Below are positions 37,064-44,511 of a stretch of 64,000 nucleotides of DNA, one piece after another (the stretch's first letter is position 1; every line of letters starts with the position of its first letter). Where the stretch lies: the NCBI RefSeq assembly GCF_003696305.1, contig NZ_RFFK01000001.1, positions 496,001 through 560,000 on the forward strand, read 5' to 3'. The notes under the pieces are model-generated. The model did no database searches. It had not been told where the DNA came from and saw only the letters and a program-made list of their open reading frames with translations. The DNA is from Pseudomonas sp. AOB-7. GTDB lineage: Bacteria; Pseudomonadota; Gammaproteobacteria; Pseudomonadales; Pseudomonadaceae. The translations under genes and the position numbers were made by a program.

Positions 37064-39559
37064 TTAGCTCGGCAGATACTCCTCACTCCAGCTTTCGCTG
37101 ATGCAGTTGCGCTCGATCAGCGCGTCGATCTGGGCTTGGCTGTAGCCGAATTCCTGCAGCACGCGGCGGGTCGATGCACCGAACTTCTCGGCCGGCGCCA
37201 GGGCGCGGATGGGCGCATGGCGTGGCCGGATCGCGTAGGGATCCAACTGAGTGACGCAATGACCGCTCGGGTGATCGGCATAGACGCTGAACGAATAGCT
37301 GCCGTTGTCGGTGCCGGGGCGGCCGTCAGCCGGACGGCTGTAGCGTTGGCGCAGGCTGTCGAGGTTGTCCGGCGCTACTGCGGCGATATCGGCGGCGTGC
37401 AGGCGCTGCTGCCAGGTGGCGGCCGTTTCTGAGGCCAGCGCCTGGCTAAGGAAGGCCGCTCGGTCATCGGCAGCGGTGATGCCCGCCAGACCGGGGATAC
37501 GCTCCAGACGCTCCAGTTCCTGCTCGCTGCTGTCCAGGTACAGCCAGTGGTCGGCGGTACGGTAGAAACGCGACAGATCGCTGTACCCCACCGCATCACG
37601 GCCGGAGGGCTCATTGAAGGGGCCCCTGCCCGCATAGTCGAAGCAGAAGGGGATCTGCACCAGGTTGCCCAACGACGCCAGCGAGGTGCGGGCACGGCTG
37701 ACCTGACCGGTTGCCGCTTTGCGATACAGCGCCGCGGCGACCCCCAGAGCGGCGGCGAAGCCACACATGACGTCGATGGTACCGACGTGGGCATGCTCTT
37801 CCGGGGTCTGCATACCACCACCGAAACGCAGCATGATGCCGGTAGTGGCCTGAATCAGGTCGTCGTAGCCCAGGTAATCGGTACGCGGGCCGCGACGCGG
37901 GCCGCCAAAGCAGTCCAGTTGGCAGAAGATCACCCCGGGGTTCACTGCCTGCAGGCTTGCTTCATCAAGGCCCAGGGGCGCCAGTTGGCGATCAGGCGCG
38001 TTCATCACGATGACGTCCACCGAGCGCACCAGCGTGTTGAACACCTCGCGACCATCTCCCTGGTTCAGGTCGACCAGAATGCTCTGTTTGCCGCGCGCCG
38101 AGGACATGCCGAACACTACGGTGTTCCAGGGGTCATAGTTGGGGGTGGCCGGGTCGAGCTTGATCACATCGGCGCCGAAGCGGCCGAGGAACGAAGCCGA
38201 GTGCGGGCCAGCGATGACGTTGGTCAGGTCGAGGATGCGCACCCCGTCCAGCCAGCCGCCGGCCTTCTCGGCCGGCGCCGGGAGCGCCACCGGGGCACAT
38301 TCTGCGAGCGTAGCGAGGGCCTCAGTGACACTGACCGAACGGCGCGGGCTGGGCGCCAGCATCAAGGCGGCGCTGTCTTCCAACCAGGTGATTGCACCCG
38401 GCTGCTTCATCCGGCCGTATTGCGGGTCGTCGACCTCGACCACCAGGCCGGCTGTATTGGCGTGTTCATCGTGCAGCCATTCTTGGGTGGAGCGATGCGG
38501 GGCGCCGGGGAACTGGCCTTCGCCGAAGATCTTTTCCCATTCGGCGGCAGTCTTGGTGAGGAACACTTCTTTCATTCGCGCCGAGATGCGTTGGGCCCAG
38601 TGCGCCGGTAGCGGATAAACACCCAGCGAGGCATCGCCCTCCCACTGCGCTATCGGGAGATAAGGGTCTTCGACCTTGGGCAGGCCGGCGGCGAGCATTT
38701 CCTCATACAGCCCCATGGCCTGCAGGCAACGCTTGGCGTGGGAGCGATGCGAGGGACAGACCGCATAGAACTTGCGGCCATCGGCGCATTCGTAGGTGCG
38801 GTAGAACGGATCGAGGTACTCCTGCAGATCCGCGTAGCTGAGGTTCATCGGCAAGTTTTCGGCGCGCCGGCGCTCGATTTCCTTCTCGCGCAGGGTCTTG
38901 TAGCGCAACGGATAGCCGTCGATCTTGATCGAGTTGTACGACAGGCCCTCCATCACCGCGGAGGCCAGGGGCACCTCGATTTCATCGCCCAGGCCGCTGC
39001 GTTGCCGCGCCTGCAGGGCAAGCACCACGGCGGACACCGCCAGCATGGTGCCGTAGGAGGACGCCAGCGGCAGCGGCGAGAAGCTCGGGTTGATGCCCAT
39101 CAGCACGCGGTTCTGCCCCATGTCGGTGAACACCCCGGAGGCCGACGCGATGATCGACTCGAAGGCGCGCCAGTCGCGGCGCAACTCGTCGTTGCTGGCA
39201 AAGCCCGGGATGGACAGCGTGATCAGCTCGGGGCGCTGGCGGCGCAACTCGGTGAAATCCAGCCCCAGGCGCTGCATGACGCCCGGGCGGAAGTTCTCGA
39301 TCAGGATGTCGGCACTGGCGATCAGTGCCTTGGCGTCTTGCAGGCTCTGGGCAGATTTGAGGTCGAGCTGCAGGCAGTGCTTGTTGCGGTTGAGTACGGC
39401 GTTGGCCGGGCTGTCCCACAATGGCCCGCTGGGGGGATCGATATGGATGACCGTGGCGCCGAGATCCGCAAGGATCATGGCCACGGCGGGCCCGGCGATG
39501 TACTGACCGAAGTCGATGACCTTGACGCCATTGAGGGGGAGTTGGCTGAGCTGTCCCAT
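37064..39559 (-). CDS. dddD: DddD, DMSP acyl-CoA transferase/lyase (double CaiB-like)
   Basis: An 831-residue protein of two fused class III CoA-transferase domains (about 10-410 and 440-825). Single-domain CaiB/BaiF enzymes are about half this length; the double form with about 830 residues is typical of DddD. The first copy lacks the catalytic Asp (SSYGTMLAVS at its place), whereas the second has Asp596 in HVGTIDVMCGFAAALG, as in Marinomonas DddD where only the second domain's Asp acts. Known reaction: DMSP plus acetyl-CoA gives acetate and DMSP-CoA, which is cleaved to dimethyl sulfide and 3-hydroxypropionyl-CoA. Genes dddT, dddB, dddC and dddR surround it. Ribosome site weak (GGTGA). Confidence 0.9.
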   Translation of the reverse strand: MGQLSQLPLNGVKVIDFGQYIAGPAVAMILADLGATVIHIDPPSGPLWDSPANAVLNRNKHCLQLDLKSAQSLQDAKALIASADILIENFRPGVMQRLGLDFTELRRQRPELITLSIPGFASNDELRRDWRAFESIIASASGVFTDMGQNRVLMGINPSFSPLPLASSYGTMLAVSAVVLALQARQRSGLGDEIEVPLASAVMEGLSYNSIKIDGYPLRYKTLREKEIERRRAENLPMNLSYADLQEYLDPFYRTYECADGRKFYAVCPSHRSHAKRCLQAMGLYEEMLAAGLPKVEDPYLPIAQWEGDASLGVYPLPAHWAQRISARMKEVFLTKTAAEWEKIFGEGQFPGAPHRSTQEWLHDEHANTAGLVVEVDDPQYGRMKQPGAITWLEDSAALMLAPSPRRSVSVTEALATLAECAPVALPAPAEKAGGWLDGVRILDLTNVIAGPHSASFLGRFGADVIKLDPATPNYDPWNTVVFGMSSARGKQSILVDLNQGDGREVFNTLVRSVDVIVMNAPDRQLAPLGLDEASLQAVNPGVIFCQLDCFGGPRRGPRTDYLGYDDLIQATTGIMLRFGGGMQTPEEHAHVGTIDVMCGFAAALGVAAALYRKAATGQVSRARTSLASLGNLVQIPFCFDYAGRGPFNEPSGRDAVGYSDLSRFYRTADHWLYLDSSEQELERLERIPGLAGITAADDRAAFLSQALASETAATWQQRLHAADIAAVAPDNLDSLRQRYSRPADGRPGTDNGSYSFSVYADHPSGHCVTQLDPYAIRPRHAPIRALAPAEKFGASTRRVLQEFGYSQAQIDALIERNCISESWSEEYLPS

Positions 39560-39846
39560 GATTCACCATCGCTTGCAAAGCCCGCTGCAGTGCGGGCTTT
39601 TGTTGTTGTGAGTGATCGTCGACACACCAAGCCCCTGCTTTACCGGAGGAGCTGGCGACGCCTTGGGGTCGTACTTTGGGAAAAATGGCGAAAGGCGAAA
39701 AGCAATAAAAAAAAACCCTATGACACGATTTTTTTTATGGCTGGATAAACCTACTTATGACTAAGCAGGCTCTGGTATCGCCCGTGATTGCGAGGAAAGG
39801 ATCTGGGAGGATAGGCAGGCCTGGCGCGCTAGGCGCCAGGTGAAAC
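39560..39846 (-). promoter_or_regulatory. dddD leader and promoter region
   Basis: Holds an AT-rich patch (39690-39760) with the palindrome TTAT-GGCTGG-ATAA at 39735-39748, suited to a LysR-type regulator, and a stem-loop AAAGCCCGC/GCGGGCTTT at 39577-39600 followed on the plus strand by TGTTGTTGTG. The hairpin lies only 17 bp before the dddD ATG, so it is in the dddD leader. Both flanking genes read leftward, so the region separates the dddR end from the dddD start. Confidence 0.5.
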
Positions 39847-40746
39847 TCAGTTTTCGAGATGCGCTGCCTGGGCCTGTGAGACCAGCCAGGTAATGAAAGC
39901 CAGGGCCTGAGGGTTCGCCGTGGCAAGCGGGGAGTACACCAGGTAGAAGGCCTCCTGGGTAGTGAAGCGCTGCTCGAAGGGCGCAATCAGGGCGCCTTGA
40001 GTGAGCATGTGCTCGACCAGGGACGAGCGCGCCAAAGCCACGCCCTGCCCCAGTTCGGCCATCCTCAAAGCAGAGATCAAGGTATCGAACTGCAGCCCCT
40101 GTGATGAATCCACGCGATCTGCTCCGGCCTTCTTCAGCCAGTAACCCCAGCCTTCCTCGTACCCCAGAACATGCAGCAATTCGTGGCGCGCAAGATCCTC
40201 GGGCGTGTTCAGTGGTTTCGACTCGGTCGCCAGCGACGGTGAGCACACCGGCACCAGAGAGTCCCAGGTCAATCGGTCGGCTTTCAGACCTGCCCATTTA
40301 CCCTGACCGTGGCGAATTTCCAGGTCGGCCTCGACGTCGGTGTCGCCGACCCAGATATTGCTGGTGATATGCAGGTTGATCTCGGGGTGCTGCTTGCGAA
40401 ACTCGGGCAAACGCCTCGCCAGCCAATGGATGAAGAAAACCAGATTGACGCGCACGGTCAGCACCTTGCGGTGCCCCTGGCCAAATATCTCATCGGTGGC
40501 AGCGGCCAGGCGCTCAATGGCCTCATGAACCGCCGGTAGGTACGCCTGGCCGGCCTCGCTGAGCTCCAGCCCCCTGGGCAGGCGCTTGAAAAGCACGGCG
40601 CCCAGCTTCACTTCCAGCCCCTTGACCTGCTGACTCACCGCGGCCTGTGTCAGGCTGAGCTCTTCTGCAGCATGGGTGAAGTTGAGGTGGCGAGCCGCCG
40701 ATTCGAACGCCCGCAACCAATTGAGCGGCGGCAAGCTTTGTTTCAT
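39847..40746 (-). CDS. dddR: DddR, LysR family regulator of the DMSP cluster
   Basis: A 299-residue LTTR of the GcvA/AmpR-like group: LNWLRAFESAARHLNFTHAA, LTQAAVSQQVKGLE, then an effector domain with VRVNLVFFIHWLARRLPEF. It is upstream of dddD on the same strand. In Marinomonas and Pseudomonas clusters a LysR regulator DddR activates dddD in response to DMSP or a product. The assignment rests on position; the sequence alone would only say LysR. Confidence 0.8.
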   Translation of the reverse strand: MKQSLPPLNWLRAFESAARHLNFTHAAEELSLTQAAVSQQVKGLEVKLGAVLFKRLPRGLELSEAGQAYLPAVHEAIERLAAATDEIFGQGHRKVLTVRVNLVFFIHWLARRLPEFRKQHPEINLHITSNIWVGDTDVEADLEIRHGQGKWAGLKADRLTWDSLVPVCSPSLATESKPLNTPEDLARHELLHVLGYEEGWGYWLKKAGADRVDSSQGLQFDTLISALRMAELGQGVALARSSLVEHMLTQGALIAPFEQRFTTQEAFYLVYSPLATANPQALAFITWLVSQAQAAHLEN

Positions 40747-41032
40747 AAGAGACGGTCTCCGGGAGTCATAAATCAGCTACTGCGAATCTCGCCATAGCGG
40801 TTTGGCAGAAGGCTCGACACGCGCACTGAATCGGCCCGGCTTTTATAGAGCCCTCCAACCCTCAGTTAGACTCCAGTGTACCGGCCCAGAGTTGACCGCT
40901 CTAGGCCGTCGCGACCTGGCCGAACGCAACCCTTTGGGTATGTCATTTTCATCCACACCTAAGCCCTCATGAATTGGCTGTGGGCTGGTGCTTGCGGAGG
41001 TGGTATTCGAAACAAAGTGAAAGCGGAGGCAC

Positions 41033-41340
41033 TCAGCTGGGGATAAGCGATGACCATCTGGCACCGAAAAGAGCGATGGCCAGACCTGTCAGAATCACCA
41101 TCGTTCCGCCCAGCTTGATGAGCGACACCGGCCTCTCAACTGTTCCCAACAGCCCCAACTGATCGATAACCAATGACGAGGAATAGCCAGACGAAGCAAG
41201 GCGGACAAGCCGATCTTGGGCGCAAGTACCACATAGCAAAGTAGCGCGCTGGCGCCCAGCAAACCGCCCAGCAGGCTCCACCAGGGCTGGGCAGGTATAC
41301 CTACCAGCGAGGTCGCTATACCGCCCCTAGCCAGTGAAAA
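41033..41340 (-). pseudogene. Truncated and frameshifted DMT/YdcZ (DUF606) transporter remnant
   Basis: Two minus-strand frames together give the end of a YdcZ-type membrane protein: PWWSLLGGLLGASALLCYVV and LAPKIGLSALLRLA in one frame, then SSLVIDQLGLLGTVERPVS and GGTMVILTGLAIALFGARW in another. The family expects GQL(A/L)SLLIDHFGLLG at the join, so a frameshift near 41190 broke the gene. The N-terminal part is missing, cut at the junction with the hydrolase fragment. Confidence 0.65.
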
Positions 41341-41368
41341 GATGCCGAGGCATGGCTGCCCGTGGCCA

Positions 41369-41397
41369 CTGACTGCAACCGGCCAAAAGCGGACAGT
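41369..41397. repeat. Half copy of the palindromic element at 32119-32182
   Basis: Carries GCAACCGGCCAAAAGCGGAC followed by AGT; 16 bases (CCGGCCAAAAGCGGAC) are identical to the right arm of the full palindrome. It lies just right of the ddd genes, so copies of this repeat bracket the cluster. Immediately beside it is AAATAAATCTGCCCCCTTTT (41406-41425), a motif I associate with repeat or transposon ends, though I cannot verify this here. Confidence 0.6.
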
Positions 41398-41430
41398 GAT
41401 CCCGATAAATAAATCTGCCCCCTTTTCACA

Positions 41431-41922
41431 CAGGCTGAAATTGCCCTCGACGCTGACCAGGCTGCGCACCCGCTCGCCATGGACCTGGGCGAACAGCATG
41501 GCGACCGCCCCGCCCACCGAATGACCGACCAGATGCACCGCCTCTCCCGGCAACTGCTCCTCGATCACGCGATACAGATGCTCAACCTGCGCCGGCAGAT
41601 CGATGGCCTCGACCGGCACCTGGCGCTGCGCGCCGTAGCCGAGCAAATCGGGCGCCAACGCCCGCCACGGGGCGAAGGCGGCACTCAGCTCGGGCAGCTG
41701 CAGGCTGCCGATCAGGCCGTGGATAAAAACGACGGGGCGTGCATGGCGCAATCCTTTCCGAACCATCAACGAAGCGCCGAGCATAACCCCGTAACAGGAG
41801 CCGCGCGCACCGGTGCGTGGACTGATGGCTGGCAACCAGGCGCATGCGGATGCTGGCGACGTTGGCCATCCGATCTGACGGGCGCAAAGAGCCATCATCA
41901 AGGGCCGGAACCGCCCGATATC
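41431..41922 (-). pseudogene. Truncated duplicate of the alpha/beta hydrolase (right direct-repeat copy)
   Basis: Minus-strand copy of the first ~80 codons and upstream region of the hydrolase at 25236-25979: VVFIHGLIGS, DLLGYGAQRQVP and VGHSVGGAVAMLFAQ are preserved, then similarity stops abruptly after EGNFSL at 41431. A one-base deletion next to the original start places the old ATG out of frame. Without the C-terminal catalytic His the product cannot be an active hydrolase. The orientation is the same as the intact gene, making a direct repeat. Confidence 0.85.
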
Positions 41923-41969
41923 ATTAGGCATGCTGTGGCCCAGGCTCTCTGCAACTGGGCCGCCAGCCA

Positions 41970-42470
41970 TTACTGGTAAGCCCCAGCCGAATAAATCAGT
42001 TCGTAGCTGTGACTATAGATTTCTAGAATGTTCCCAAATGGGTCTTCCATATAAACCATGCGATAGGGCTTCTCACCCGGGAAGTACTCGCGTACTGGCA
42101 TGCGCTGCTTACCACCCGCAGCAACTACCTTGGCGGCCAGCCCTTCTACGTCTGGATCTTGGACGCAGAAGTGGAAGATACCGCTCTTCCAGTACTCGAA
42201 GTTGTTCTGTGGCCTTTCGGCATTACGAAACTCAAAAATCTCTACGCCGATCCGATCGCCTGTGGACAGGTGCGCAATACGGAACGAACCCCAGCCGGCA
42301 CCGAATACATCGGTACACATGACTCCGATTGCTGAATCATCCTCGCTTATCGTGGTCGGCGGCATGATCAGATACCAGCCCATGACTTCTGTGTAGAACT
42401 TCACGGCGGCGTCTAGATCGGTGACTGATAGGCCGATATGAGAAAAGCTACGCGGGTAGACGAGCGACAT
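41970..42470 (-). CDS. VOC family protein (glyoxalase/dioxygenase-like)
   Basis: A 166-residue vicinal-oxygen-chelate protein with one full pair of beta-alpha modules: FSHIGLSVTDLDAAVKFYTE at the start (His metal ligand), IFHFCVQDPDVEGLAAKV in the middle and MVYMEDPFGNILEIYSHSY near the end (Glu ligand). Similar to lactoylglutathione-lyase-like proteins with unknown substrate. Divergent from a LysR gene at 42567, which probably regulates it. AAGAGGT precedes the ATG. Confidence 0.85.
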   Translation of the reverse strand: MSLVYPRSFSHIGLSVTDLDAAVKFYTEVMGWYLIMPPTTISEDDSAIGVMCTDVFGAGWGSFRIAHLSTGDRIGVEIFEFRNAERPQNNFEYWKSGIFHFCVQDPDVEGLAAKVVAAGGKQRMPVREYFPGEKPYRMVYMEDPFGNILEIYSHSYELIYSAGAYQ

Positions 42471-42542
42471 AACCTGTACCTCTTGCTGATTGGGTTGTGG
42501 TTAGTCTAGGAAGGTGTAGCCATAATAAAAACTATCGCCAGA

Positions 42543-42557
42543 TTATCACCCTGATAA
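42543..42557. promoter_or_regulatory. Palindromic LysR-type operator candidate
   Basis: TTATCA-CCC-TGATAA, perfect 6-bp arms, 9 bp before the LysR ATG at 42567 in the 96-bp gap shared with the divergent VOC gene. Position fits an autoregulatory LTTR site. Confidence 0.5.
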
Positions 42558-42566
42558 GAGATCGTT

Positions 42567-43442
42567 ATGCTTAGTCCGCAGTGGCTACGTACCTTCGCGA
42601 CCCTGGTTGAGCAGGGCAATTTCACACGCTGCGCCGAGTACCTGGACCTGACCCAGGCCGCTGTCAGTCAACATGTACAGAAGCTTGAGGAACGGCTCGG
42701 TCCATTGCTGATACGCCGTCCTCGCCAGCTCGAACTAACTCCCGCCGGGCGTGCGCTACTGGAGTATTGCGAGGAGGTTAGCGCGGCCGACCAGCGTCTG
42801 CACAAGCGCCTGTCCGAGCATGATGACCAGCGCGGAGAGATCGGTTTGATCTGTCCCGGCAGCATCGGGCTGGCCCTCTATCCCATGCTGCTGAACTTGC
42901 AGCAGGCGAATCCCGGTCTGATCATTCGTCAACGTTTTGCCCCGGATAGAGAGGTGCTCGAAGCCGTACTGGAAAATCGCTTCGAGTTGGGCTTGGTCAC
43001 ACTCAAGCCTGATGACCCTCGCCTCTGCGTGAGCCGTTTCACCGAGGAGCCATTGGAGCTAATCGCGCCAGCCTCAGAGCGTGTCGAGGGCTGGGAGGAT
43101 CTGCAACGCATAGGTTTCATCGATCACCCTGACGGCCGAGCCATGGGTAGTCGTCTGCTCAGTCGTTACTTCCCTGAAGCACCAGGCGTCGGCAGTCTCC
43201 CCTGTCGTGGCTTTACCAACCAGATTGGTCTGATCCTTGAACCTGTAGCGCGAGGTTTAGGCTTTACTGTGTTACCACGTTATGCACGTCTGGCTTTTCA
43301 ACGTCCAGACAGTATCCAGGTCATCAGGGGGCCACGATTGGTCGAGGACACTCTGTGGCTGATACACCGTGCCGAATGGCCACTGTCTAGTCGGACGGAA
43401 CTGGTCGTTCAAAAACTGAGGATAGAGGTTGAAGGTCTGTGA
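42567..43442 (+). CDS. LysR family transcriptional regulator
   Basis: A 291-residue LTTR: LRTFATLVEQGNFTRCAEYL, LTQAAVSQHVQKLEERLGP and an effector domain from about residue 90 (GEIGLICPGSIGLALYPMLL). The start has only a weak AAGAG site. Divergent from the VOC gene, its likely target. Codon use is visibly less GC-rich than in flanking core genes, as for the rest of this accessory region. Confidence 0.85.
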   Translation: MLSPQWLRTFATLVEQGNFTRCAEYLDLTQAAVSQHVQKLEERLGPLLIRRPRQLELTPAGRALLEYCEEVSAADQRLHKRLSEHDDQRGEIGLICPGSIGLALYPMLLNLQQANPGLIIRQRFAPDREVLEAVLENRFELGLVTLKPDDPRLCVSRFTEEPLELIAPASERVEGWEDLQRIGFIDHPDGRAMGSRLLSRYFPEAPGVGSLPCRGFTNQIGLILEPVARGLGFTVLPRYARLAFQRPDSIQVIRGPRLVEDTLWLIHRAEWPLSSRTELVVQKLRIEVEGL

Positions 43443-43514
43443 CTGAGAAAGTCGAGGCGACTCAGGTCGGCTTTCTTGCCAAGCAATTGCCAAAGCGCAT
43501 GCAGCTGGCTTCCT

Positions 43515-44387
43515 TCAGCCACGGTTGAACTGGTCCGAGAGGAAATCAATCAACACCCGCACCTTGGCCGGCACGAGACGCGTCTCGGTAATCGCGTAAA
43601 CCGGCAGGGCCTCCGCCTTCCAGTCGGGCAGTACGCGATGCAAGCGGCCTTGGGCAAGATCCTCGCTGATCATTTCGTCCACCAGCATGGCGATTCCCTG
43701 GCCGAGCAGGGCCAGGCGACGCAGCATGCCGATGTTGTTTAGCAAGTAGCGCCCCTCTACCGCCACGCTAAGTCTCTGCTGGGTATCGTGCAGTACCCAG
43801 GGTGCATCAAGCATGCGCAGACACTCATGCTGCAGCAGTGCTGCCGGGCTGTCCGGCACACCATGCCGGGCCAGGTAGCCCGGACTGGCAAAGAGGCTGC
43901 GCTGCAGGGTGCCAAGGGGCCGGGCAATCAACTGTGAGTCAGGCAGGGCGCCGATACGAATCACCAGATCAACCGGGTCGCGGATCAGGTCCAGGCGCTT
44001 GGGCGTGAGGTCCAAGTCGAACCGGATCTGCGGGTAGCGCTCGGCGAATTCGGCCAACAGTGGTGCCAGGTAGACCACCCCGAAGTCGATGGGCATGGAC
44101 AAGCGGATCAGGCCGCTCGGGTTGTCCACAAGCTCGGAAATCTCTTCATGGGCCAGGCGCGCCTCGTCGACGATACGCCGGCAGCGCTCGAAATACAGAC
44201 GACCGCCTTCGGTGAGTTCGATACGCCGTGTAGTGCGGTTGAGCAGGCGTAGGCCGATACGTCTTTCCAATTCGGCGATGCGCCGCGAGACCGTGGAGTT
44301 GGGTATGCCGAGCGCCTCGGCGGCGCCGCGAAAGCTGTTGGCCTTGATCACCTCGACGAACAGGGCCATGTCATTGAGCAGCTTCAT
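43515..44387 (-). CDS. LysR family transcriptional regulator of the OYE gene
   Basis: A 290-residue LTTR (MKLLNDMALFVEVIKANSFR, IPNSTVSRRIAELERRIGLR). The start is placed at 44387 because GGAG lies 6 bases upstream; a longer start at 44399 would run into the operator palindrome. Divergent from the Old Yellow Enzyme gene, with a 124-bp gap holding a perfect palindrome. Of the CrgA/DhcR-like group that often controls electrophile or quinone reductases. Confidence 0.85.
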   Translation of the reverse strand: MKLLNDMALFVEVIKANSFRGAAEALGIPNSTVSRRIAELERRIGLRLLNRTTRRIELTEGGRLYFERCRRIVDEARLAHEEISELVDNPSGLIRLSMPIDFGVVYLAPLLAEFAERYPQIRFDLDLTPKRLDLIRDPVDLVIRIGALPDSQLIARPLGTLQRSLFASPGYLARHGVPDSPAALLQHECLRMLDAPWVLHDTQQRLSVAVEGRYLLNNIGMLRRLALLGQGIAMLVDEMISEDLAQGRLHRVLPDWKAEALPVYAITETRLVPAKVRVLIDFLSDQFNRG

Positions 44388-44397
44388 CCAGCACTCC

Positions 44398-44419
44398 ATT
44401 GCTCCATTGGTGGAGCAAT
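44398..44419. promoter_or_regulatory. Perfect palindrome, probable LysR operator
   Basis: ATTGCTCCA and TGGAGCAAT, 9-bp perfect arms around TTGG, next to the start of the LysR gene and upstream of the divergent OYE gene. It contains the LTTR-type T-N11-A spacing. Confidence 0.6.
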
Positions 44420-44511
44420 CATTCCTGATTTCGTGACTTTATCCTATACATGCTGGGCCGGATGATCCGTTCACGCCTGATGTCCCTCTGCGTGAACCTG
44501 GAGACTTTCCC

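Noticed and set aside
35156..39559. Carnitine metabolism from CaiB-like plus BCCT genes
   Set aside because: The CaiB-like protein is double-length with the catalytic Asp only in the second half, and no caiA, caiC or caiD gene is present.
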